From assembly GCF_039535475.1 (NCBI RefSeq), contig NZ_BAAAXG010000012.1, positions 1-64,000 of the forward strand: a DNA stretch of 64,000 bases, read 5' to 3'. This stretch comes from Streptomyces showdoensis. Its GTDB lineage: Bacteria > Actinomycetota > Actinomycetes > Streptomycetales > Streptomycetaceae. Shown one piece after another: positions 50,954-59,593 of the stretch. Position 1 is the stretch's first letter, and each line of letters opens with the position of its first letter. The translations under genes were made by a program, and so were the position numbers. A model generated the notes under the pieces. The model saw only the letters and a program-made list of their open reading frames with translations, was not told the DNA's origin and did no database searches.

Positions 50954-51763
50954 ATGAGCAGCGCCACCACCTCGCCGTCCGACGGCTGGGACGCCACCAC
51001 CCGCATCGGCGTCGTCGTCCCCTCGGCCGACATCGGCCCCGAGGCCGAACTCCAGGCCGTGGCCCCGGACTCGGTGACGATCCACGCCTCCCGCATCGAC
51101 TTCGGCGGGATGCTCCCCGGCGGGCACATGGTCGCGGAGAAGATCCCCCAGGACCCCATCACGGCGTTCGTCGAGCCCCCGGCCGTCGACAACGCCGTCA
51201 AGCTCCTGGCCGACTCGCCGCTGCACGCACTCGTGCTCGGCTTCACCAGCTCCTCGTACGTCCTTGGCGTTGACGGCGAGAACGCGCTCTACGAACGCCT
51301 CGCCCCCGTCACCCGCGGCATCCCGGTCACCGGCACCGCGAGGGCGGCCGTCGCCGGCTTCCGCGCCCTGGGCGCCGAGCGGATCGCGATCGTCAACCCG
51401 CCCTGGTTCGACGACAAGCTCTCCACCCAGGGCCAGGAGTACTTCGAGGCCCAGGGCTTCACCGTGGTCCACCACGGACCCGTCGGCCTGCCCTCCGAGC
51501 AGACCGCCATCACCCCGCAGAACCTGTCGGAGTGGATCCGCACCACCGTCGCCGACGCCCGCCCCGAGGCCATCCTCGTCGCCGGCAACGGCATCCGCGC
51601 CGTCGGCACGATCCGCGGCCTCGAGGACGAGCTGGGCTTCCACGTCCTGACCGCCAACCAGGCCGTCCTGTGGCACGCCCTGCACCTGGCGGGCGCCGCC
51701 GCGGCCGCCGCCCGGGTCACCGACTACGGGCGCCTCTTCCGCGCCGTCCCGAAGGAAGCGTGA
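50954..51763 (+). CDS. Asp/Glu racemase / maleate isomerase superfamily protein, copy 2
   Basis: A 269-residue paralogue of the gene at 39775. RIGVVVPSADIGPEAELQAV and VLTANQAVLWHALHLAG are family features. The two catalytic Cys loops read LVLGFTSSSYVLG (Phe97 at the first Cys) and VAGNGIRAVG (Gly211 at the second), so both Cys are gone. GFTSSSY resembles the oxyanion-hole loop of arylmalonate decarboxylase. It may bind a dicarboxylate-like substrate without racemising it, or act as a decarboxylase or hydrolase of another mechanism. ATG 50954 is 12 bp after the transglutaminase-like stop. Confidence 0.85.
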   Translation: MSSATTSPSDGWDATTRIGVVVPSADIGPEAELQAVAPDSVTIHASRIDFGGMLPGGHMVAEKIPQDPITAFVEPPAVDNAVKLLADSPLHALVLGFTSSSYVLGVDGENALYERLAPVTRGIPVTGTARAAVAGFRALGAERIAIVNPPWFDDKLSTQGQEYFEAQGFTVVHHGPVGLPSEQTAITPQNLSEWIRTTVADARPEAILVAGNGIRAVGTIRGLEDELGFHVLTANQAVLWHALHLAGAAAAAARVTDYGRLFRAVPKEA

Positions 51764-51767
51764 CCGG

Positions 51768-52013
51768 ATGTTACCCGCCGACGGCTACGTCGCCGTGTTC
51801 ACCACCCCCGAGGGCGACGTCTACCGCACCCCCCTGGTCTGCTGGCGCGCCGACGGACCCCACGTCTACGGAGTGACCCTCCACAAGGGCGGGCTGCGCA
51901 GGGCCGAGGAACTCCCCGGCTTCACCCGCTACGCCGTCAAGCCCGACTGCTCCTGCGACGCGACCGCGCCCGCCGTCCCGGCGCCCGTCGACAGGCAGCT
52001 CGCGAGCCGGTAG
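51768..52013 (+). CDS. Small conserved protein ending the cluster
   Basis: An 81-residue protein I do not recognise. It reads MLPADGYVAVFTTPEGDVYR, then LVCWRADGPHVYGVTL and KPDCSCDATAP, with a CxC pair near residue 63. It starts 4 bp after the racemase-like stop and is certainly in the same operon. Codon 2 is TTA (51771-51773), a second bldA-dependent codon in the right arm. A terminator follows. It may be a metal or cofactor accessory, but nothing fixes the role. Confidence 0.75.
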   Translation: MLPADGYVAVFTTPEGDVYRTPLVCWRADGPHVYGVTLHKGGLRRAEELPGFTRYAVKPDCSCDATAPAVPAPVDRQLASR

Positions 52014-52063
52014 GTACGGTCCCCGGATCCCGGGGCAGTGCGAAGGCGCCGTACCCGCCACGA

Positions 52064-52104
52064 GGCCCGCCCTCTCCCCACCGAACCGGGGGAGAGGGCG
52101 GGCC
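52064..52104. terminator. Bidirectional terminator at the right edge of the cluster
   Basis: GGCCCGCCCTCTCCCC (52064-52079) and its exact complement (52089-52104) form a 16-bp stem. It separates the right arm from the convergent phytase-like gene. Confidence 0.92.
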
Positions 52105-52126
52105 GCGGCGCACCGGGCGCGGGAGC

Positions 52127-53464
52127 TCAGCGCAGCGGGCGGTCCAGCCGGACCTTCACCAGCCGGGTCTCGATCCCGCTGTCCACCAGCCGGCCGTCCC
52201 CGTCGAAGGCGCCGGTGCCGTCGGTCATGCCGAAGTCGTTGTCGTTGAGCAGCACAAGGGTCCGCTCGCCCTCGACCGCGATCCCCTCGATCTTGCCGGG
52301 TACGCCCTCGACCGTGCCCAGGTCGACCACCAGGCGCTTGGCCGGCACCGGGACGCCCGCGGCGGCCGGGTCGTCGAGCTGCTCCAGGGCCGGGCTGGTG
52401 CCGGCCGCGTCCCAGGCGGAGCCCAGGATGTCCGAGCCGCGCCGCAGCCGGATCTCGTAGAGCCGGGCGGCCTTGTCGGTGCGCTCCTGGACGAGCAGGC
52501 GGTCGCCGCCCAGCGCGACCAGCGCGGAGATCTTCAGCTCGGAGGTCTTGGTCTGGCCGGGCTCGACCACCCCGACCGGGTCGAAGCGGTACGCGTACTC
52601 CGCGGTGATCTGCCCCTTGCGCGGCGAGAAGCGCAGCAGCCGGGTGGTGCGGGAGTTCTCGCCGCTGTCCTTGTCGGGGTTGAGCAGCGGGCTCTGCAGC
52701 GCCATCACCAGGTCCCCGTCGGGCAGCAGGGCGAGGCCCTCGAAGCCGCGGTTGATCTTGCGCTGGAGGTAGATCGACGGCAGCGACTCGATCACCGGGT
52801 AGTCGGCGCCGGTGAGCCCGAGTCCCTTCGGCACGTGCCGCGCGAGCACCCGGCCGCGCGCGGAGACGTGCACGAGCGACGGGCCGTACTCGTCCACCAG
52901 CCAGAAGCTGCCGTCCCGGTCCCGCACCAGGCCCTCGGTGTCCAGGCCGTTCGGGTCGTGGCGCAGCGGCGTCTTCGCGTCGTACGTGTACGGGGCCTCG
53001 TCACGGCCCGGCTGGTTCGGCAGTCCGGTCACCGGGGCGCCGGAGGACGTGGTCAGCGGGATGGCCTTCAGCACCTCGACGCGGTCGCCGACCGCGCGGA
53101 TCCTCACGATGGCCGGGTCGAAGCCGGGCACGGGGAAGGTGCGCCGCTTGTCCTTGCCGACGGCTATCTGCCCGTTCGGCCCGCGGTCGGTGACGGTCCA
53201 GTACTCGCCGCGCCGCCCGGCCGGGTACAGGTCGCTGCCGATGCCGCCCAGGTCGATCCCGCGGTCGTCGGCGACGCTGCCCGGCAGCAGCCGGTTGCTG
53301 AACTCCGCGAGCGGGAGGTCGGGCAGGGTCGCGGTGGAGACGACCCGGGCGGGCGAGCCGTGCGGGGCCGGCGCGCCCTCGGCGGGCCAGGCGGCCGCGG
53401 TGAGGGCGAGGGCGGCGGACAGCGGGAGTACGGCGCCGCGCAGTGCGCGGGAAGCGGTGGTCAT
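52127..53464 (-). CDS. Secreted esterase-like activity of phytase family protein
   Basis: A 445-residue exported beta-propeller protein. The signal peptide spans about 1-30 (LPLSAALALTAAAWPAEGAP). Blades show TVTDRGPNGQIAVG, GLDTEGLVRDRDGSFWLVDE, NRGFEGLALLPDGDLVMALQ and GKIEGIAVEGERTLVLLNDN, the pattern of the esterase-like/phytase family (PF13449). Acidic residues probably bind Ca and phosphate esters. It stands outside the cluster and is common in Streptomyces. Confidence 0.9.
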   Translation of the reverse strand: MTTASRALRGAVLPLSAALALTAAAWPAEGAPAPHGSPARVVSTATLPDLPLAEFSNRLLPGSVADDRGIDLGGIGSDLYPAGRRGEYWTVTDRGPNGQIAVGKDKRRTFPVPGFDPAIVRIRAVGDRVEVLKAIPLTTSSGAPVTGLPNQPGRDEAPYTYDAKTPLRHDPNGLDTEGLVRDRDGSFWLVDEYGPSLVHVSARGRVLARHVPKGLGLTGADYPVIESLPSIYLQRKINRGFEGLALLPDGDLVMALQSPLLNPDKDSGENSRTTRLLRFSPRKGQITAEYAYRFDPVGVVEPGQTKTSELKISALVALGGDRLLVQERTDKAARLYEIRLRRGSDILGSAWDAAGTSPALEQLDDPAAAGVPVPAKRLVVDLGTVEGVPGKIEGIAVEGERTLVLLNDNDFGMTDGTGAFDGDGRLVDSGIETRLVKVRLDRPLR

Positions 53465-53626
53465 GGCGGGGATGGTCCAGACCGCGGGTGAGGAACGTGT
53501 GGCGAGCGGGGGTCGACCGGGTGAACCGGAGGCGGCGGATGGACGATCCGCCCCGCGAACCCCGCCGTCCCACCACCCCGGCCCCGGCCCGCGAACGCCC
53601 TTCCGGCCCCGCCCGGGTCCCCTCCG

Positions 53627-53842
53627 CTAGCCGAACTCGCCGGAGCGCACCCCGGCGCAGAAGTCCGCCCACTCGGCGGCGGTGAACCGCAGGTCCCCGC
53701 CCCCCGGGTTCCGGGAGTCGCGCAACGCGACGGCCCCGGCACCCAGCCGGGTCACCTCGACACAGCCGTCGCTCCCGCTGTGACTGCTCTTGTGCCAGAC
53801 GGCGTGGGTCAGGTTCTGCTCGTACAACGGGTCCTTGTTCAT
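53627..53842 (-). CDS. DUF397 domain protein
   Basis: A 71-residue DUF397 protein: AVWHKSSHSGSDGCVEVTRL, VALRDSRNPGGGDLRFTAAE and WADFCAGVRSGEF. DUF397 proteins usually accompany XRE-type regulators of the Scr1 kind, acting as small antagonists in development or antibiotic control. No XRE partner lies beside it here, so it is an orphan copy. Confidence 0.92.
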   Translation of the reverse strand: MNKDPLYEQNLTHAVWHKSSHSGSDGCVEVTRLGAGAVALRDSRNPGGGDLRFTAAEWADFCAGVRSGEFG

Positions 53843-53907
53843 CTGGGTGTTCTCCCTTCGCCCCCAGCGTCACGGGGGCGAAGGAGTCCCGCAAACGCGG
53901 TTCGGCC

Positions 53908-53949
53908 GCTCGGACCAGGCGGCTCGGACCGGGCGGCTCGGACCGGGCG
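53908..53949 (+). repeat. 14-bp tandem repeats
   Basis: GCTCGGACCRGGCG is repeated three times (53908-53921, 53922-53935, 53936-53949) with a decayed fourth copy, just beyond the end of the small membrane protein gene. Confidence 0.8.
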
Positions 53950-53951
53950 GC

Positions 53952-54317
53952 TCAGCCCAGGTCGGTCAGCTCGTCCGCGTAGATCTGCGACAGCGGCTGC
54001 GGGCCGACGTACTGCTGGCAGTTGCACTGGCCCGCCTCGTAGCGGACCGGCTTCTTGTTCTCGTCCCAGGCGGTGGGCACCTCGACGCGCTCGTGGCAAC
54101 GGCCCTGCTTGTCGTGCTTGGCCAGGTGGTGCGTGCAGCCGCAGACCGGCTCCGGCGTCCGGTGGGCGGCCTCCAGGGCGAGCCGCTCCTGCCTGGCCGC
54201 CTCCAGGACCTCCATCTTGCGCTCGTGCCGGTGCTTCAGCGCCGTGCGGACGTTGTCGGCCGCCCACGCGAAGCCACCCGTCCAGAACAGGATGAGGATC
54301 ACCCAGATCCAGTTCAT
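53952..54317 (-). CDS. Small membrane-anchored Cys/His-rich protein
   Basis: A 121-residue protein. One N-terminal helix (WIWVILILFWTGGFAWAAD), then a charged amphipathic stretch (HRHERKMEVLEAARQERLA) and a Cys/His-rich cytosolic domain with CGCTHHLAKHDKQGRCHE and CNCQQ, likely binding zinc. It is well conserved among Streptomyces, with unknown function. It starts at ATG 54317, 104 bp from the meaB stop. Confidence 0.85.
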   Translation of the reverse strand: MNWIWVILILFWTGGFAWAADNVRTALKHRHERKMEVLEAARQERLALEAAHRTPEPVCGCTHHLAKHDKQGRCHERVEVPTAWDENKKPVRYEAGQCNCQQYVGPQPLSQIYADELTDLG

Positions 54318-54365
54318 GCCGTGCTCCCTCCCCGGCCTCCCCCGTGAAGCCCTCCGGGCAGTCTA

Positions 54366-54408
54366 GGCCCTGTCCTCCGGGTCGGGCCGGATCCGTCAGG
54401 ACAGGGCC
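54366..54408 (-). terminator. Hairpin terminator after meaB
   Basis: GGCCCTGTCCT (54366-54376) pairs with AGGACAGGGCC (54398-54408), 12 bp past the meaB stop. It ends the mutA-mutB-meaB transcript. Confidence 0.8.
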
Positions 54409-54420
54409 CAGGCCGCCCGC

Positions 54421-55410
54421 TCAGGGCGTGCAGCCGTCCCGGAACGCGCCCAGGATCCGCTCCGCCGCCAGCGTCGCCGTCAGCTCGCCGTCCCGCACCC
54501 GCCGTTCCACGTCGGGCGCGAGCGCCCGTACGGCCGGATCGGCGTGCAGCCGGCCCAGCAGCTCGTCGCGGACCATCGTCCAGGCCCAGTCCACCTGCTG
54601 CTCCCGGCGCCGGGCGGTCAGCCGGCCGGTGGCGTCGAGGATCGAGCGGTGCTGTTCGAGCCGCTCCCACACCGTGTCCAGGCCGGTCGACTCGCGCGCG
54701 CTGCAGCTGAGCACCGGCGGCGTCCACACCGCGTCCCCGCCGTGCATGAGCCGCAGCGCCCCCGACAGCTCGCGGGCCGCCGCGCGGGCGTCCGTGGCGT
54801 GCGGGCCGTCCGCCTTGTTCACCGCCACGACGTCCGCGAGCTCCAGGACGCCCTTCTTGATGCCCTGCAGCTGGTCGCCGGTGCGCGCGAGCGTGAGCAG
54901 CAGGAACGAGTCGACCATGTTCGCGACGGCCGTCTCCGACTGCCCGACGCCGACCGTCTCCACCAGGATCACGTCGTACCCGGCCGCCTCCATCACCACG
55001 ATCGACTCGCGGGTCGCCTTGGCCACGCCGCCGAGCGTGCCCGCGCTGGGGGAGGGGCGGACGAACGCCGCCGGATCCACCGCGAGCCGCTCCATCCGGG
55101 TCTTGTCGCCCAGGATCGAGCCGCCCGTGCGGGTCGACGAGGGGTCCACGGCGAGCACCGCGACCCGGTGCCCGAGCCCCGTCAGCATGGTGCCGAACGC
55201 GTCGATGAAGGTGGACTTGCCCACCCCGGGCACCCCGCTGATCCCGATCCGGCGGGCCCGGCCGCTGTGCGGCAGCAGCCGGGTCAGCAGCTCCTGGGCG
55301 AGCACCCGGTGGTCCGGCCGGGTGGACTCCACGAGGGTGATGGCGCGCGCCACGAGGGCGCGCCTGCCGTCCCGTACGCCCTTCGCGTACGTCTCGATGT
55401 CGATCGCCAT
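54421..55410 (-). CDS. meaB: Methylmalonyl-CoA mutase-associated GTPase MeaB
   Basis: A 329-residue G3E GTPase that guards and reloads methylmalonyl-CoA mutase with adenosylcobalamin. Walker A GISGVPGVGKSTFI, the switch region AVDPSSTRTGGSILGDKTRM, DVILVETVGVGQSE and base-specificity NKAD are all present. It begins 4 bp after the mutB stop, as usual for this operon. Confidence 0.96.
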   Translation of the reverse strand: MAIDIETYAKGVRDGRRALVARAITLVESTRPDHRVLAQELLTRLLPHSGRARRIGISGVPGVGKSTFIDAFGTMLTGLGHRVAVLAVDPSSTRTGGSILGDKTRMERLAVDPAAFVRPSPSAGTLGGVAKATRESIVVMEAAGYDVILVETVGVGQSETAVANMVDSFLLLTLARTGDQLQGIKKGVLELADVVAVNKADGPHATDARAAARELSGALRLMHGGDAVWTPPVLSCSARESTGLDTVWERLEQHRSILDATGRLTARRREQQVDWAWTMVRDELLGRLHADPAVRALAPDVERRVRDGELTATLAAERILGAFRDGCTP

Positions 55411-55414
55411 GGGA

Positions 55415-57631
55415 TCAGCGGCCGTGCCCCTCGGCGGCCCCCGGCTCCGAGGCCCCCGGCTCCGTGTGGCCCAGCTCCGCCGACAGGCGCCGCACCAGGT
55501 CCGCCGCCGCGTCGGGGATGACCGTGCCCGGCGGGAAGACCGCCGCCGCGCCCATCTCCAGGAGGACCGGCACGTCCTGGGGCGGGATGACCCCGCCGAC
55601 CACGATCATGATGTCCTCGCGGCCCTCCGCGGCCAGCTCCTCCCGCAGCGCGGGCACGAGCGTGAGGTGGCCCGCCGCCAGCGACGAGACGCCCACGATG
55701 TGCACGTCCGCCTCGACCGCCTGCCGGGCGACCTCCGCGGGGGTCTGGAACAGCGGGCCGACGTCGACGTCGAAGCCCAGGTCGGCGAAGGCGGTCGCGA
55801 TCACCTTCTGGCCGCGGTCGTGGCCGTCCTGGCCCATCTTGGCCACCAGGATGCGCGGCCGGCGGCCCTCGGCCTCCTCGAAGGCGTCCACCAGGGCCCG
55901 GGTGCCGTCCACGGACGGGGACGCGCCTGCTTCGTTGCGGTACACGCCGGAGATCGTACGGATCTGGCCCGCGTGCCGCCCGTACACCTTCTCCAGGGCG
56001 TCCGAGATCTCGCCGACCGTCGCCTTCGCTCGGGCCGCGCGGACCGCCAGCTCCAGCAGGTTGCCCTCGCCGCCGGCGGCCCGGGTCAGGTCGTCCAGCG
56101 CGTCCCGGCAGGCCCGCTCGTCGCGCTCCGCGCGCAGCCGCCGCAGCTTCTCGATCTGCTGCGCCCGCACCGAGGAGTTGTCGACCTTCAGGACCTCGAT
56201 CTGCTCGTCGCCGTCCACCCGGTACTTGTTGACGCCGATCACCGGCTGCCGGCCCGAGTCGATCCGCGCCTGGGTGCGGGCCGCGGCCTCCTCGACGCGC
56301 AGCTTCGGGATGCCCGCGTCGATGGCCTGCGCCATGCCGCCGGCCGCCTCGACCTCCTGGATGTGCTGCCAGGCACGGCGCGCCAGGTCGTAGGTGAGCC
56401 GCTCCACGTACGCGCTGCCGCCCCACGGGTCGATGACCCGGGTGGTGCCCGACTCCTGCTGGAGCAGCAGCTGGGTGTTGCGGGCGATCCGCGCCGAGAA
56501 GTCGGTCGGCAGCGCGAGCGCCTCGTCGAGGGCGTTGGTGTGCAGCGACTGGGTGTGCCCCTGGGTCGCCGCCATCGCCTCCACGCAGGTGCGGGTGACG
56601 TTGTTGAAGACGTCCTGGGCGGTGAGCGACCAGCCGGAGGTCTGCGAATGGGTGCGCAGCGACAGGGACTTGGCGTTCTTCGGGTCGAACTGCTTGACCA
56701 GCTTCGCCCACAGCAGCCGGGCCGCGCGCAGCTTGGCGACCTCCATGAAGAAGTTCATGCCGATCGCCCAGAAGAACGAGAGCCGCGGCGCGAACGCGTC
56801 CACGTCGAGCCCCGCCTCCCGGCCCGCCCGCAGGTACTCCACGCCGTCCGCCAGCGTGTACGCCAGCTCCAGGTCGGCCGTCGCGCCCGCCTCCTGGATG
56901 TGGTAGCCGGAGATGGAGATGGAGTTGTAGCGGGGCATGTTCCGCGAGGTGAAGGCGAAGATGTCGGAGATGATCCGCATCGACGGCTTCGGCGGGTAGA
57001 TGTAGGTGTTGCGGACCATGAACTCCTTGAGGATGTCGTTCTGGATGGTCCCCGCCAGCTTCTCGGCCGGCACCCCCTGCTCCTCGGCCGCCACGATGTA
57101 CAGCGCGAGCACGGGCAGCACCGCGCCGTTCATCGTCATCGACACCGACATCCTGTCCAGCGGGATCCCGTCGAACAGCTGCCGCATGTCGTAGATCGAG
57201 TCGATGGCCACGCCCGCCATGCCGACGTCGCCGGTCACCCGCGGGTGGTCGCTGTCGTAGCCGCGGTGCGTCGGCAGGTCGAAGGCGACCGACAGGCCCT
57301 TCTGGCCGGCCGCCAGGTTGCGCCGGTAGAACGCGTTGGACTCCTCGGCGGTCGAGAAGCCCGCGTACTGCCGGATGGTCCACGGCTGGTTCACGTACAT
57401 CGTCGGGTACGGGCCCCGCAGGTACGGCGCCACGCCCGGGTACGTGCCGAGGAAGTCGACGTCCTCCAGGTCACGCCCGGTGTACAGCGGCTTGACCCCG
57501 ATGCCCTCGGGCGTCTCCCACAGCAGGTCGTCCCCGCCGGAGGACCGCTTGAGGGCGGCGCGCCACTCCTCGGCGCTGCCGGCGGGCGAAGGGGATCCCA
57601 GGCCGATCCCGGTGAAGTCGGGGATTCCCAT
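55415..57631 (-). CDS. mutB: Methylmalonyl-CoA mutase large (alpha) subunit
   Basis: A 738-residue catalytic subunit interconverting methylmalonyl-CoA and succinyl-CoA with adenosylcobalamin. The N-terminal TIM barrel holds [18 protein letters not shown] and [14 protein letters not shown]. The C-terminal B12 domain holds [13 protein letters not shown] (DxHxxG with cobalt-ligand His), [13 protein letters not shown] and [10 protein letters not shown]. The ATG shares one base with the mutA stop. It supplies methylmalonyl-CoA for polyketide synthesis or drains propionate carbon. Confidence 0.97.
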   Translation of the reverse strand: MGIPDFTGIGLGSPSPAGSAEEWRAALKRSSGGDDLLWETPEGIGVKPLYTGRDLEDVDFLGTYPGVAPYLRGPYPTMYVNQPWTIRQYAGFSTAEESNAFYRRNLAAGQKGLSVAFDLPTHRGYDSDHPRVTGDVGMAGVAIDSIYDMRQLFDGIPLDRMSVSMTMNGAVLPVLALYIVAAEEQGVPAEKLAGTIQNDILKEFMVRNTYIYPPKPSMRIISDIFAFTSRNMPRYNSISISGYHIQEAGATADLELAYTLADGVEYLRAGREAGLDVDAFAPRLSFFWAIGMNFFMEVAKLRAARLLWAKLVKQFDPKNAKSLSLRTHSQTSGWSLTAQDVFNNVTRTCVEAMAATQGHTQSLHTNALDEALALPTDFSARIARNTQLLLQQESGTTRVIDPWGGSAYVERLTYDLARRAWQHIQEVEAAGGMAQAIDAGIPKLRVEEAAARTQARIDSGRQPVIGVNKYRVDGDEQIEVLKVDNSSVRAQQIEKLRRLRAERDERACRDALDDLTRAAGGEGNLLELAVRAARAKATVGEISDALEKVYGRHAGQIRTISGVYRNEAGASPSVDGTRALVDAFEEAEGRRPRILVAKMGQDGHDRGQKVIATAFADLGFDVDVGPLFQTPAEVARQAVEADVHIVGVSSLAAGHLTLVPALREELAAEGREDIMIVVGGVIPPQDVPVLLEMGAAAVFPPGTVIPDAAADLVRRLSAELGHTEPGASEPGAAEGHGR

Positions 57632-59475
57632 CAGGACACTCCCATGCGGTCGAGGGTGGCGGAGAGCACGGCGACGGCGTCGCACCCCGCGAAGACGTGG
57701 CTGTCGACACCGGCGTACGTTCCCCGGCCGGCCAGGGAGACGTGCGCGGCGCCGGCCGCGCGCAGCCCGGCGGCGGCGGACTCGGCCTGCTCCTCGTAGA
57801 GCGCGTCGCTGGAGCACAGGCAGGCCTCGCCGGCGCCGCTGTCCTCGAAGGAGCCCTCGGTGACCGGCTCGATGCCGCCCGCCTGGAAGAGGTTGGCGGC
57901 GAAGGTGAGCCGGCCGGTGTGCGCGGCGGCGGGGCCGAGCGCGGCCAGGAAGACCTTCGGGCGGGCGCCGGTCGCCGCGAGGTGCGCGTCCGAGCGGGCG
58001 CGCAGCGCCTCGAAGGCCTCGTCGCGGCGCACCCGCGGCAGACCGCCGGACGGCTCGGCCGGGGCGGGCGCGCGGACCACGGGCTTCTCGCCCAGGTGCG
58101 GGAACTCGCTGACACCGGTGACGGGTTCGCGGCGCTTGGCCAGGGCCTTGGAGCGCTCGGCCCAGGTGGCGGCCAGGTCCTCGGCGATCCTCCCCGAGCG
58201 CAGCACCGCGGCCTGGCCGCCGTCCCGCTCGATGCCCTGGAAGAACTCCCAGGCGGCGTGGGCGAGTTCGTCGGTCAGCCGCTCCACGTACCAGGAGCCG
58301 CCGGCCGGGTCGATCACCCGGGCCAGGTGCGACTCCTCGATGAGGATCGTCGAGGTGTTGCGGGCGATCCGCCGGGCGAAGGCGTCCGGCAGGCCGAGGG
58401 CGTGGTCGAAGGGGTGGACGGTCACGGACTCGGCGCCGCCGACGCCGGCCGCCAGGGTGGCGAGCGTCGTCCGCAGCATGTTCACCCACGGGTCGCGGCC
58501 GGTCATCATCACCGAGGAGGTCACGGCGTGCTGGAGCTGCGCCCCGGCCGCCGGGGCCCCGCAGGCCTCCGCGACCCGCGCCCACAGCCGGCGCGCGGCG
58601 CGCAGCTTGGCGATCGTCAGGAACTGGTCGGCGGTGGCCGCGTAGCGGAACTCCAGCTGCCCGAGGGCCTGCTCCACCGTCAGGCCGCCCGCGGTGAGGG
58701 CCCGCAGGTAGGCGACGCCGGTGGCGAGCGAGGCGCCCAGCTCCTGTGCGGCGGAGCCGCCGGCCTCGTGGTACGGCAGGGCGTCCACGGTCAGCGCGCG
58801 CAGCCCGGGGTAGGACTCGGCGCACAGCCGGGTGAGGGCGACCGTGGCGGGGAAGCCGTCGCCGTCGTAGGCGGCGCCGGTGCGGGCCTCGGTGCCCAGC
58901 GGGTCGGCGCCGAGGTTGCCGAGCGCTGCCTCGGGCGCGATGCCGCGCCGGGCGAAGACGTCGAGCAGCTCGGCCGCGGCCGTCGGGGTCTCCGCCCCGG
59001 CGTCCAGGACGACCGGGGCCAGGTCGAGGTACACGTCCTTCAGGACCCGGTCGAGCTCGCCGGCCGGGATGCCGCCCGGACCCACGGCCAGCCACAGCGA
59101 GGTGACGCCGTTCTCCAGGTCGGTGAGGACCGTCTCGGGGTCGGCCACGGCGTGCCGCTGGCGCACGTCCCAGCCGTTCGCCGTGTTGCCCTCGGGGCGG
59201 CCGGCCCGGACGAAGGGGGCGAACCCGGGCAGTCCGGCGTCGGGAGCGGACCCGGAAGCGGCGACGGCGGTGTCGGCGGGGCCGTCCGCCGTGTACAGCG
59301 GGCGGGCCCGCAGGCCGTCCTCGAGCACGGTGGACAGGACGTCCTCGGCCTCGGTGTCCGGAACGTCCTTGCCCGACCTGCTCAGTACGCCCGCCACGAG
59401 GCGCTGCCACTGCGCATGGGTCGCTGCGGGGAATTCGGCGGCCAGCGAGAGGCCGTCGTCAGGCAGCACAGTCAT
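57631..59475 (-). CDS. mutA: Methylmalonyl-CoA mutase small (beta) subunit
   Basis: A 614-residue non-catalytic partner. The barrel half is retained ([54 protein letters not shown]). The C-terminal B12-like domain has lost DxHxxG (reads [13 protein letters not shown]), as in all beta subunits. First gene of the mutA-mutB-meaB operon. Upstream 59476-59593 should hold the promoter. Confidence 0.95.
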   Translation of the reverse strand: MTVLPDDGLSLAAEFPAATHAQWQRLVAGVLSRSGKDVPDTEAEDVLSTVLEDGLRARPLYTADGPADTAVAASGSAPDAGLPGFAPFVRAGRPEGNTANGWDVRQRHAVADPETVLTDLENGVTSLWLAVGPGGIPAGELDRVLKDVYLDLAPVVLDAGAETPTAAAELLDVFARRGIAPEAALGNLGADPLGTEARTGAAYDGDGFPATVALTRLCAESYPGLRALTVDALPYHEAGGSAAQELGASLATGVAYLRALTAGGLTVEQALGQLEFRYAATADQFLTIAKLRAARRLWARVAEACGAPAAGAQLQHAVTSSVMMTGRDPWVNMLRTTLATLAAGVGGAESVTVHPFDHALGLPDAFARRIARNTSTILIEESHLARVIDPAGGSWYVERLTDELAHAAWEFFQGIERDGGQAAVLRSGRIAEDLAATWAERSKALAKRREPVTGVSEFPHLGEKPVVRAPAPAEPSGGLPRVRRDEAFEALRARSDAHLAATGARPKVFLAALGPAAAHTGRLTFAANLFQAGGIEPVTEGSFEDSGAGEACLCSSDALYEEQAESAAAGLRAAGAAHVSLAGRGTYAGVDSHVFAGCDAVAVLSATLDRMGVS

Positions 59476-59593
59476 GCTCGGATGCTAGGTCAGCCCCACA
59501 AAGGAGCGCAGGGTGATCCGCTGTGACCTTGACCTCCCCTGATCGGCCTTGAACGGCGGGCCGCATCCGTGCTCGCGCCCGCCCCGCACCGGC

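Noticed and set aside
53465..53626. Possible small gene between the phytase-like and DUF397 genes
   Set aside because: Only Pro/Arg-rich low-complexity frames, no ribosome site, no family motif.
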